20,889 nt of DNA from a virus. Each line of letters starts with the position of its first letter. Positions within the stretch are counted from its first letter, which is position 1. Shown piece by piece: positions 1 to 7,044 of this stretch. A program made the position numbers and the translations under genes. The DNA lies in the IMG/VR virus record IMGVR_UViG_3300040856_001001, positions 1 through 20,889 of that record; one strand, 5' to 3'. The notes beneath the pieces were generated by a model that was not told the origin of the DNA, searched no databases, and saw only the letters and a list, made by a program, of their open reading frames with translations.

Positions 1-20
1 ATAAAGAGAACCTAGACCAC

Positions 21-1814
21 ATGGCATATACAAAGAAATTTTTAAACAAGAGCGGAGTATCAAGTCCGATATCGGGAGGCAACAGTAATCCTGGGTCTTG
101 GAACGGTGTAGGCGCTTCAGAAGAAGGCTATTCAAATACTGACTTCGGTTACAAAAACTACATGAGTAGACTCCCTGAAGTTTACACAGGACATCCTAAC
201 AGAATAGAAAGATACAATCAATACGAAATGATGGATGTCGATGCTGAAATTAATGCATGTTTAGACATCATTGCAGAATTTAGTACACAAAAGAACGATC
301 ACAATAAAACACCCTTTAACTTTGAATTTAAAGAAGAACCTACTCCGCATGAAATGGATTTGTTATCTAAACAATTGCAACAGTGGTGTAAGTTAAATGA
401 ATTCGATACTCGTATGTTTAAGATGTTTAGAAACGTCATTAAATATGGAGATCAAGTATTTGTAAGAGACCCGGAGAACTTTAAACTTTACTGGGTTGAC
501 ATGGTTAAAGTTATTAAAGTTATTGTCAATGAAAGTGAAGGTAAACTTCCTGAGCAGTATGTTATTAAAGACTTAAACATTAACTTACAAAACTTAACAG
601 TTGCACAAAAAACAAACACAGATTTTGCCGCTAACCCAACAACAGGATTAGGTGGTACAGGTGGCGGTGGTGGTGCAGGTGGAGGCGGTTATACAGTCCC
701 ATCAATGCCATACAATACATCAGGTAGTAGATTTACATTAGGACAAGCAGAATCAGCAATCGATTCTAATCATGTTGTTCACTTGTCATTAACAGAAGGC
801 TTAGATCGTTTTTGGCCTTTTGGACAATCAATCTTAGAAAACATTTTTAAAGTATATAAACAAAAAGAACTGTTAGAAGATGCTATCTTAATCTATCGTG
901 TACAACGTGCACCAGAACGTAGAATGTTTAAAATTGACGTAGGTAACATGCCTAGTCATTTAGCAATGGCATTCGTAGATAGAATTAAAAACGAAATTCA
1001 CCAAAGACGTATTCCAAGTATTCATGGTGGTCAGTCTGTAGTTGATGCTACATATAATCCACTATCAATGAATGAAGATTACTTTTTCCCTGTAACAGCA
1101 GAAGGTAGAGGATCATCTATCGAAGTTCTCCCAGGTGGACAAAACTTAGGTGAAATTGATGACTTAAAATATTTCAATAATAGATTAGCAAGAGGACTGC
1201 GTGTACCTAGTTCATACTTACCCACAGGTCCTGATGACAACACAACACCTCTAAACGATGGTCGTGTTGGTACTGCTATGATACAAGAGTTTAGATTCAA
1301 TCAGTACTGTGAAAGACTACAGAACTACATCTGTCAAAAACTTGACGATGAATTTAAATTATTCTTGCGTTGGAGAGGATTCAACATCGATACACAGATG
1401 TTTGATTTATCTTTTAATCCACCGCAAAACTTTGCCGCTTATCGTCAAAGTGAATTAGATACTGCAAGAGTTGGTACTTTTGGAGCAATGGAAGCATTCC
1501 CCTACATGTCTAAACGTTTTGCACTAGAAAGATTCTTAGGATTAACAGAAGAAGAAATCAACAAGAATGAAAAACTTTGGGCAGAAGAAAACACTGAAGC
1601 ACAAGACGCAGATCCATCAGGCTCTGATCTTAGAAACATTGGAGTGTCTACAGGAGACTTTGACGCAGACATGGACACTAGTGAAGAAATCGAAGACCAA
1701 GAAAACTTAGAAGACTTCGGAGACATGGATGTTGCTGGTCCAGTAGGTACTCCGGGTACAGCAACCGGCTCAGTTGATGGCGCCGGCGAAGTTGGCCCTG
1801 CTCAAGGTGTGTAG
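21..1814 (+). CDS. 20: Portal vertex protein of the head (gp20-like)
   Basis: T4-family portal protein. In this family a dodecamer forms the ring at the unique capsid vertex, starts prohead assembly and is the channel for DNA packaging by the terminase. The 597 residues carry a typical marine gp20 body: an N-terminal part with MMDVDAEINACLDIIAE (about residues 70-86), the stretch RVQRAPERRMFKIDVGNMP near 293-311, and RVPSSYLPTGPDD near 395-407. The length is somewhat above T4 gp20 (about 520 residues). The excess is partly a glycine-rich insertion (about residues 209-225) and partly an acidic, then Gly/Pro-rich, C-terminal tail after about residue 520. The ATG at 21 follows a purine-rich AGAGAA. 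The next gene starts on the last base of this stop codon. Identity is certain from sequence pattern and gene order; the roles of the loop and tail are unknown. Confidence 0.95.
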   Translation: MAYTKKFLNKSGVSSPISGGNSNPGSWNGVGASEEGYSNTDFGYKNYMSRLPEVYTGHPNRIERYNQYEMMDVDAEINACLDIIAEFSTQKNDHNKTPFNFEFKEEPTPHEMDLLSKQLQQWCKLNEFDTRMFKMFRNVIKYGDQVFVRDPENFKLYWVDMVKVIKVIVNESEGKLPEQYVIKDLNINLQNLTVAQKTNTDFAANPTTGLGGTGGGGGAGGGGYTVPSMPYNTSGSRFTLGQAESAIDSNHVVHLSLTEGLDRFWPFGQSILENIFKVYKQKELLEDAILIYRVQRAPERRMFKIDVGNMPSHLAMAFVDRIKNEIHQRRIPSIHGGQSVVDATYNPLSMNEDYFFPVTAEGRGSSIEVLPGGQNLGEIDDLKYFNNRLARGLRVPSSYLPTGPDDNTTPLNDGRVGTAMIQEFRFNQYCERLQNYICQKLDDEFKLFLRWRGFNIDTQMFDLSFNPPQNFAAYRQSELDTARVGTFGAMEAFPYMSKRFALERFLGLTEEEINKNEKLWAEENTEAQDADPSGSDLRNIGVSTGDFDADMDTSEEIEDQENLEDFGDMDVAGPVGTPGTATGSVDGAGEVGPAQGV

Positions 1815-2668
1815 TGAAACTTAAACACATTATTACATGTGGTTGTAGTTTTGGAGATGCCTATACTCCATGGACATGGCCTTACGTATTAGAATCACAT
1901 ATCAAATCATTAGACCCTAACGTAACATTTGACCACAGAGGTATGGGTCATCAAGGTCAAGAACTCATACAAAAGAAAACAACAAATGCTATTGTAGATG
2001 CATTAGACAATGGTATTGATCCATCTGAAATAGGTGTTGTTGTTTCTTGGAGCGGTAATGATCGCAAGACGTGGTACATAACAAACCAAGACTATATCAA
2101 TGATATTAAAAAACACTGGAGCACTTCAGGCGGAGACAGTTGGCATGTACAATTTTGTGATCTAAAGAACAGTAAAGAGGGTGTTGAAGTCTTACCTTTT
2201 AATAATGAGAACGGTGAGTATTATGTTCAATACAATCCTAACGGCGGATGGTATCACTCTGCATGGCATCATAGAGAACCTAAATTTATTAATGATTATA
2301 TAATGCTTACTGAGGCTATAACAGACAGACAATATGATCGACACAACATTAATTCACTACATGTTGCATTAGAAAACATGATTATGTTACAGAATACATG
2401 TAAAGTACATGGTATTAAATTCTATCAACAATATTATATGGATCATACGTATAAAGATATTGAGGCATGTAAAGATCACCCTATTATAGAATATCTTTAT
2501 AAACAATTAGATCAGACAATCAGAGTAAAGCCTGCAATCCATGAATATGTCAAACCTTTTGGCATGACAATATCAGAAGAAGATGTGCATCCTAATAAAG
2601 AAGGGCACCAAAAATACTTTGATGATGTTCTAAAACCCTTTTTAGAAGAAAAAAACTTTTTTGAATAA
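1814..2668 (+). CDS. SGNH/GDSL hydrolase-like protein inserted between portal and core genes
   Basis: This 284-residue protein has the layout of a phage-type SGNH hydrolase. A block I-like CGCSFGD with candidate nucleophile Ser12 sits right after the first beta strand. A block III-like SGND lies at residues 80-83, and a block V-like DVHPNKEGH at residues 257-265 has candidate His259 with Asp257 or Glu256. Family members are esterases or lipases acting on acylated carbohydrates, lipids or other esters; the substrate here is unknown. The start is GTG at 1814, overlapping the gp20 stop by one base (TAGTG), with AAGG at 1804-1807 as ribosome site; no ATG lies nearby. The coupling suggests expression with the portal gene, so late expression. 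It is not part of the minimal T4 head set and looks like an acquired gene. It could act on the host envelope, be packaged in the virion, or modify glycans. Fold call is moderate; activity is unproven. Confidence 0.6.
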   Translation: MKLKHIITCGCSFGDAYTPWTWPYVLESHIKSLDPNVTFDHRGMGHQGQELIQKKTTNAIVDALDNGIDPSEIGVVVSWSGNDRKTWYITNQDYINDIKKHWSTSGGDSWHVQFCDLKNSKEGVEVLPFNNENGEYYVQYNPNGGWYHSAWHHREPKFINDYIMLTEAITDRQYDRHNINSLHVALENMIMLQNTCKVHGIKFYQQYYMDHTYKDIEACKDHPIIEYLYKQLDQTIRVKPAIHEYVKPFGMTISEEDVHPNKEGHQKYFDDVLKPFLEEKNFFE

Positions 2669-2676
2669 ATATTAAT

Positions 2677-2907
2677 ATGAAATTATTTGAAATGTTTGAT
2701 GCGGCAACCCCAGGATACCAAGAAGTTGAAGGTGACAACTCCAAACCTATATGGAGAACATCTAGGAAAACAAAACTTACATTAAGTCAAATAAGAAAAC
2801 TACGTAAAATGTTAGATGTTAGAAATTATGAAAAAGCAAAACATTTAACTAAAGTTAGAAATCAATACGGGGCAAAACCAGATCCAGAGGCTGGTCCTAG
2901 TATTTAA
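2677..2907 (+). CDS. Small basic protein in the gp67 position (unassigned)
   Basis: A 76-residue protein lies 8 bases after the SGNH-like gene, where T4 has the small prohead core gene 67. It begins MKLFEMFDAATPGYQEVEG and has a Lys/Arg-rich middle (residues about 31-60) with a predicted helix LSQIRKLRKMLDVRNYEKAKHL, broken here only by being quoted in part: the key residues are the repeated R/K pairs. It ends in a short acidic and Pro/Gly tail. T4 gp67 is of similar size but acidic, so position supports a core role while composition does not. I see no Shine-Dalgarno motif ahead of the ATG, only AT-rich bases, so translation may depend on coupling to the upstream gene. Function is not assigned. 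Confidence 0.65.
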   Translation: MKLFEMFDAATPGYQEVEGDNSKPIWRTSRKTKLTLSQIRKLRKMLDVRNYEKAKHLTKVRNQYGAKPDPEAGPSI

Positions 2908-3008
2908 TTTCCTCTATTAAGAAAATCGACGGATTTGTCTATTTTCGCCTCAAATCTGCCAAAAACGCAAAAAAGTAGTACTTAAATAGCACTTTTTATA
3001 ACTACGCA

Positions 3009-3015
3009 CTAAATA
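3009..3015 (+). promoter_or_regulatory. Candidate T4-type late promoter (CTAAATA) for the core/scaffold genes
   Basis: CTAAATA lies 42 bases upstream of the ATG at 3058, in the 150-base gap 2908-3057. It resembles the T4 late consensus TATAAATA and the shorter variant described for marine T4-like phages. Late promoters of this family are read by host RNA polymerase carrying the phage gp55 sigma and gp33 co-activator. The gap also holds a weak AT-only hairpin (AAAAAGT at about 2970 pairing with ACTTTTT near 2992), too weak to call a terminator. Confidence 0.5.
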
Positions 3016-3057
3016 TCTCTACAAAGCCATACTTTATTATATCAGGAGAAAAGTACA

Positions 3058-3882
3058 ATGGAAAACAAGAAATTTGAACAATTAATCGATCTCATTATTA
3101 ATGAAGACGAAGAACAGGCGAAAGAACTGTTCCACAACATTGTTGTCGAAAAATCAAAAGAAATCTACGAGTCTATCATGGAAGAAGAATTATCTGAAGA
3201 AATGAAAGACGATGACGACCTAGAAGAAGGAATGGGTGGTCAAGCAGGTGATCTGATGGATGAAATCCAAGCAGAAGAATCTGGCGTTGCTGAAGATGCT
3301 GAAGAAGAAATTGACGTTGATTCAGAAGAAGTTTTCGACATTGAAGGCGATGATGAAGTAGATGCTACTTTAGACATCGAAGCAAACTCATCTGAAGAAG
3401 TAGAAGATGCAGTTGTAAGAATTGAAGACAAACTCGACACATTATTAGACGAGTTTGAAGAACTCATGGCCGACCAAGACGAATTAAAAGGTCGTGATGA
3501 CGAGATGGATGCAGACATGCATGACATCGAAGACGAAATTGAAGACCAAGAAGTTGACGTAGACGTTTCTGTTGATGACGAAGAAGTAGTTGCTGAAGCA
3601 ATTAATCTTCCTAAAGTAACAGCACATATGGGAGACAACGGTAGTAATACTAAGTCACCAGTAACTGCAAACTCAGGTCAAAAAGGAATGGACTCACACC
3701 CAGTCGACTTTGACAAAGGTAGTGATGAAAAAGGACGTACTGCTCCGACTGCTAAAGACGTAGATGGTGCTTCTTCATTCCAAAACGTTCCTGGAAACAA
3801 TAAAGGACCTAAATTGAGTCCTGCTCCGAAGCCGGTAACGTCACAGGCTGAAGGTACTAATACTAAATCTGTAATAGATTAA
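3058..3882 (+). CDS. 68: Acidic prohead core protein in the gp68 position
   Basis: This 274-residue protein sits directly before the gp21 protease, as T4 gene 68 does. Only the first 45 or so residues look folded: a helix with EQLIDLIINEDEEQAKELF followed by KSKEIYESI. Residues about 45-200 are extremely rich in Asp and Glu with very few aromatic residues, and the last 75 or so are Gly/Ser/Pro/Lys-rich and likely disordered. An acidic core protein would sit inside the prohead with gp22 and be degraded by gp21. ILE/INE-type sites occur, for example I14-N15-E16. It is much longer than T4 gp68 (about 141 residues), the acidic segment making the difference. A strong AGGAG at 3044-3048 sets the start at 3058. 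Gene position is clear; the gp68 homology is inferred from position and the N-terminal helix. Confidence 0.7.
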   Translation: MENKKFEQLIDLIINEDEEQAKELFHNIVVEKSKEIYESIMEEELSEEMKDDDDLEEGMGGQAGDLMDEIQAEESGVAEDAEEEIDVDSEEVFDIEGDDEVDATLDIEANSSEEVEDAVVRIEDKLDTLLDEFEELMADQDELKGRDDEMDADMHDIEDEIEDQEVDVDVSVDDEEVVAEAINLPKVTAHMGDNGSNTKSPVTANSGQKGMDSHPVDFDKGSDEKGRTAPTAKDVDGASSFQNVPGNNKGPKLSPAPKPVTSQAEGTNTKSVID

Positions 3883-3894
3883 GGACTGATACAA

Positions 3895-4536
3895 ATGGCT
3901 TTGTATCTTAAAGAACACTTATCATTCGACCGTGCTGAAATGATGGTCGAATCGGTAAAAGAAGGTGATTCTAATTTAAAGACTCTTTATATGAAAGGGA
4001 TCTTTATTCAGGGAGGGGTAAAAAACGCCAATGAACGTGTTTACCCCGTTTCTGAAATTCAAACTGCTGTAGACACCTTGAATGACCAAATTAAAGAAGG
4101 TCATTCAGTATTAGGTGAAGTAGACCATCCAGATGATTTAAAGATTAACTTAGATCGTGTTTCACATATGATTACTAATATGTGGATGGATGGGCCTAAC
4201 GGCTATGGTAAGTTAAAGATTTTACCGACTCCAATGGGTCAGTTAGTTCAGACCATGTTAGAGTCAGGGGTAAAACTCGGAGTATCTAGTAGAGGTAGCG
4301 GAAACGTTAACGATTTAGATGGCCGAGTCAGTGATTTTGAAATAATCACTGTAGATATTGTTGCCCAACCAAGTGCTCCTAATGCATACCCTAAAGCAAT
4401 ATACGAAGGTCTTATGAATATGACCAACGGACATAAAGTTTTAGAAGTTGCAAGAGAAGCAAGAGGCAATAAACAAGTAGAACGGTTTTTGAAGGACGAG
4501 GTAACTCGTCTTATCAAAGACTTAAAAATCGACTAA
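3895..4536 (+). CDS. 21: Prohead core scaffold protease (gp21-like)
   Basis: Serine protease of the T4 prohead (herpesvirus-assemblin-like fold). It degrades the scaffold and trims capsid proteins at (L/I)-x-E sites during maturation. The 213 residues match the T4 gp21 length of about 212. The catalytic histidine is most likely His78 in GEVDHPDD, the nucleophile is Ser131 or Ser132 in GVSSRGSG, and D154 lies in the conserved ITVDIVAQPSAPNA strand. The sequence NANERVYP near 44-51 is also typical of the family. AAGGA at about 3882-3886 overlaps the end of the upstream gene and sets the ATG at 3895, 12 bases after the previous stop. It is followed 19 bases later by the scaffold gene, its main substrate. 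Confidence 0.95.
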   Translation: MALYLKEHLSFDRAEMMVESVKEGDSNLKTLYMKGIFIQGGVKNANERVYPVSEIQTAVDTLNDQIKEGHSVLGEVDHPDDLKINLDRVSHMITNMWMDGPNGYGKLKILPTPMGQLVQTMLESGVKLGVSSRGSGNVNDLDGRVSDFEIITVDIVAQPSAPNAYPKAIYEGLMNMTNGHKVLEVAREARGNKQVERFLKDEVTRLIKDLKID

Positions 4537-4555
4537 AAACAGAGGGGAAATCAGC

Positions 4556-5659
4556 ATGTTAGATGCTATCAAACCATTAATTGATTCAGGTCTTATTAAT
4601 GAAGATGTCGCAGGTGAATTAGAAAGCACTTGGGAAACTAAATTAACTGAGGCTAAAGATCAAGTTCGTGGTGAACTTAGAAATGAGTTTGCACAACGAT
4701 ACGAACATGACAGAAGTGTGATGGTTGAAGCCCTTGATAAGATGATTACAGAATCTCTAACTGAAGAAATTAAAGAATTTCACGAGGAGAAGACTGCAAT
4801 TAACGAAGACCGCGTAAAAGCGAAAATGAAACTTAAGGAAAGTGCAAAGAAATTTAATAACTTTATGGTAACTAAGTTAGCAGAAGAAATTAAAGAACTA
4901 CGTGCAGACCGTAAGGTTCAGTTGGAAAACCAAGATAAACTTCAAAAGTTTATCACTCATGCATTGGCTAGAGAGATCAAAGAATTTGCTCAGGATAGAC
5001 AAGCAGTGGTAGAACAACGAGTCAAGTTAGTTGCCGAAGGTCGTACACAATTAGAAGCATTGAAAGAGAAGTTTATTTCTGAAAGTGCCTCAAGATTGAG
5101 TAAGTCAGTATCATCTCATCTGAAAGGTGAATTATCACAACTTAAGGAAGATATTCAAATTGCTAGGGAGAATAACTTCGGTCGTAAGATTTTTGAAACA
5201 TTCGCAGGTGAATTCAGCACAACTTATCTTAATGATAAGGCTGAAACACGTAAGATTGTTTCTGAGTTAAACGACAAAGAAAAAGAACTAGCCGAGTCAA
5301 GGGTTCAACTTGCGAAAGCACAAGAACTTATTGAGTCGAAAGAACGTGAAGTAAACATTATTAAAGAATCTACTCAACGTGAAAAGACTTTAGACAATTT
5401 AGTGTCATCTTTGAACAAAGAGAAGGCTCAAGTAATGCGATCTTTATTAGAAAGTGTTCAGACGCCAAAACTGAAGAACGCATTTGATAAGTATTTACCA
5501 GCAGTATTGAACGAAGGAAGTGAAAAGAGGACTGAAAAGGCTTCTTTAACTGAATCTGTTTCAACTGCACAAACAGGTAATAAATCTGCCAAGAAAGAAC
5601 AAGAGGTTGAGGTAGATGACAGCAATGTTATCGATCTTAAGCGCCTGGCAGGGCTTTAA
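4556..5659 (+). CDS. 22: Major prohead scaffolding core protein (gp22-like)
   Basis: Forms the internal core around which the gp23 shell assembles, then is cut up by gp21. The 367-residue protein is almost all charged helix with no hydrophobic domain, as expected of a scaffold. It begins MLDAIKPLIDSGLINEDVAG, then runs as a long coiled coil. A segment E-I-K-E-(F/L) recurs at about residues 71-75, 111-115 and 140-144, with a looser copy near 191-196, each followed by D/E-R/K-rich helix. The region NFGRKIFETFAGEF near 207-220 is a conserved feature of the family. Candidate gp21 sites include I14-N15-E16 and the C-terminal VLNEGSEK. The C-terminus ends with LKRLAGL. GAGGGG near 4542-4547 is a good ribosome site. 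It is longer than T4 gp22 (about 269 residues), in line with marine relatives. Confidence 0.92.
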   Translation: MLDAIKPLIDSGLINEDVAGELESTWETKLTEAKDQVRGELRNEFAQRYEHDRSVMVEALDKMITESLTEEIKEFHEEKTAINEDRVKAKMKLKESAKKFNNFMVTKLAEEIKELRADRKVQLENQDKLQKFITHALAREIKEFAQDRQAVVEQRVKLVAEGRTQLEALKEKFISESASRLSKSVSSHLKGELSQLKEDIQIARENNFGRKIFETFAGEFSTTYLNDKAETRKIVSELNDKEKELAESRVQLAKAQELIESKEREVNIIKESTQREKTLDNLVSSLNKEKAQVMRSLLESVQTPKLKNAFDKYLPAVLNEGSEKRTEKASLTESVSTAQTGNKSAKKEQEVEVDDSNVIDLKRLAGL

Positions 5660-5660
5660 T

Positions 5661-5668
5661 TATAAACT
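5661..5668 (+). promoter_or_regulatory. Weak candidate late promoter (TATAAACT) ahead of gp23
   Basis: The 37-base gap before the gp23 ATG contains TATAAACT, six matches to the T4 late octamer TATAAATA. Major capsid genes of the family usually have their own late promoter, and the position 28 bases upstream of the ATG is suitable. The match is imperfect in the last three bases, so this is only a candidate. Confidence 0.25.
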
Positions 5669-5696
5669 AGACATAGAAATTTAGGAGAAAATAACC

Positions 5697-6896
5697 ATGT
5701 CACAAGTACTCTTAGAAAGCCGTTGGGACGAGACAAAAGACGCCCTGTTAGAAGGCTTAAAAGGCACTCGCCGATCAACAATGGGTGTAATCCTTGAAAA
5801 CACTCGCAAAGGTCTCTTAAATGAGAATGCTACCGCAGGTAGTACCTCTGCAGGAAATATTGCTACACTTAACCGTGTGATTTTACCAGTAATTCGTAGG
5901 GTTATGCCTACTGTTATTGCTAACGAACTAGTCGGCGTACAGCCAATGACTGGTCCTGTTGGACAAATTCATACATTACGTGTACGTTATGCTCAGTCAT
6001 TGACTGACAATTCAGCAGCCGCTACTTCTGTAACTGCTGGTGAAGAAGCATTATCACCGTTCAAAATTGCACAGGCTTACTCACGTACAGCCCAAGCAAC
6101 TGCGACAGCAAACTCTTATACTGGTGCTGATACAGCAACTTTAGAAGGTAATGGTGGTAAGCAAATCAGTGTGCAAATCTTAAGACAGGCTGTAGAAGCC
6201 AAGTCACGTAAGTTACAAGCACGTTGGACTTTTGAAGCCGCTCAGGATGCTCAGTCTCAACACGGAATCGATGTTGAAGCAGAAATCATGGCCGCTTTAG
6301 CACAAGAAATCACTGCTGAAATTGATCAGGAGATTTTATTATCTCTTAGAACATTGGCAGCAACTGAGTTCACATATAACCAGGCAGCGGTATCAGGTAC
6401 TGCTACTTACGTTGGTGACGAACATGCCGCATTAGCAGTTCTAATCAACAGAGTTGCAAACTTGATTGCACAAAGAACACGTAGAGGCGCAGGTAACTGG
6501 GCTGTTGTTTCTTCTGCCGCATTAACTGTATTACAATCTGCTACTACATCAGCATTTGCACGTACAACTGAAGGTACTTTTGAAGCACCTACTAACACTA
6601 AGTTTGTTGGTACGTTGAACGGCGCAATGCGTGTTTTCGTTGATTCATATGCTCCTGATACTCAAGCAGTATTAGTTGGATATAAAGGATCATCTGAGAC
6701 TGATGCGGCGGCATTCTACTGCCCATATATTCCATTAATGAGCAGTGGTGTTGTACTAGATCCATCAACATTCGAACCAGTCGTTTCATTTATGACACGT
6801 TACGGATATGTAGAGTTAACTAACACTGCATCATCATTCGGTAACGCGGCTGACTACGTTGGTGAAATCGCAGTTCAAAACTTAACTTTCCAATAA
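5697..6896 (+). CDS. 23: Major capsid protein precursor (gp23-like)
   Basis: Main shell subunit of the head, HK97 fold, 399 residues, close to the length of short marine gp23 proteins and shorter than T4 gp23 (521). Recognisable stretches are the N-terminal RWDETKDALLEGLKG, the NRVILPVIRRVMPTVIANE segment (about residues 60-78) followed by LVGVQPMTGPVGQI, the RKLQARWTFEAAQD helix near 171-184, and the C-terminal VLDPSTFEPVVSFMTRYGY near 355-373. The likely gp21 cleavage is after Glu43 in LLNE-NATAG, removing a helical delta-like leader. AGGAG near 5683-5687 sets the ATG at 5697. A strong terminator follows 35 bases after the stop. Confidence 0.96.
   Translation: MSQVLLESRWDETKDALLEGLKGTRRSTMGVILENTRKGLLNENATAGSTSAGNIATLNRVILPVIRRVMPTVIANELVGVQPMTGPVGQIHTLRVRYAQSLTDNSAAATSVTAGEEALSPFKIAQAYSRTAQATATANSYTGADTATLEGNGGKQISVQILRQAVEAKSRKLQARWTFEAAQDAQSQHGIDVEAEIMAALAQEITAEIDQEILLSLRTLAATEFTYNQAAVSGTATYVGDEHAALAVLINRVANLIAQRTRRGAGNWAVVSSAALTVLQSATTSAFARTTEGTFEAPTNTKFVGTLNGAMRVFVDSYAPDTQAVLVGYKGSSETDAAAFYCPYIPLMSSGVVLDPSTFEPVVSFMTRYGYVELTNTASSFGNAADYVGEIAVQNLTFQ
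5817..5825 (+). other. Predicted gp21 cleavage site in the gp23 precursor (Leu41-Asn42-Glu43)
   Basis: Codons 41-43 encode L-N-E, fitting the T4 gp21 consensus (L/I)-x-E, and lie at the border between the charged helical leader and the conserved capsid body that starts at about residue 58. T4 gp23 is cut after Glu65, so the leader here would be shorter. An alternative I-L-E at residues 32-34 also fits. Confidence 0.55.
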
Positions 6897-6931
6897 GCCG
6901 ATTATTATATAATCAACTTATTAATAAGTTT

Positions 6932-6963
6932 AAGGAAGAGTCTTTTAGGCTCTTCCTTTTTTT
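6932..6963 (+). terminator. Intrinsic terminator after gp23
   Basis: An 11-base-pair stem (AAGGAAGAGTC, 6932-6942, pairing with GGCTCTTCCTT, 6948-6958, with one G-T pair) closes a 5-base TTTTA loop and runs into a T tract ending at 6963. This is a textbook Rho-independent terminator. It separates the head module from the sigma70-driven cassette downstream. Confidence 0.9.
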
Positions 6964-6990
6964 ATGGTTGCCCTTTTTTATAGTAAATAC

Positions 6991-7019
6991 TTGACAATCT
7001 TAGCCGATGGTTATATAAT
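6991..7019 (+). promoter_or_regulatory. Consensus sigma70 promoter (TTGACA-17-TATAAT)
   Basis: TTGACA at 6991-6996 and TATAAT at 7014-7019 are both perfect matches to the bacterial housekeeping consensus, with the ideal 17-base spacer. It lies between the gp23 terminator and the ATG at 7045, giving a leader of about 20 bases with the ribosome site GGAGA at 7034-7038. A late-like AGTAAATA at 6982-6989 just upstream could add late expression. The expected reading is host-polymerase transcription without phage factors, that is, from the start of infection. Confidence 0.85.
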
Positions 7020-7044
7020 ATTAAGATAAGTTTGGAGAACACAT

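Noticed and set aside
2664-2671. AATAAATA as a late promoter for the gene at 2677
   Set aside because: It is only 5 bases from the ATG, so transcription would start at or inside the start codon. It overlaps the end of the preceding gene and is likely a chance AT-rich match.
2908-3057. Terminator or structured RNA in the 150-base gap before the core genes
   Set aside because: The only hairpins found (AAATC/GATTT near 2922-2936 and AAAAAGT/ACTTTTT near 2970-2998) are short and A-T rich. The gap is explained by a late promoter and ribosome site.
3240-3638. - strand open frame of 132 codons opposite the acidic core protein
   Set aside because: It is a poly-Ser product of reading GAA/GAT-rich codons backwards, with no initiation signals.
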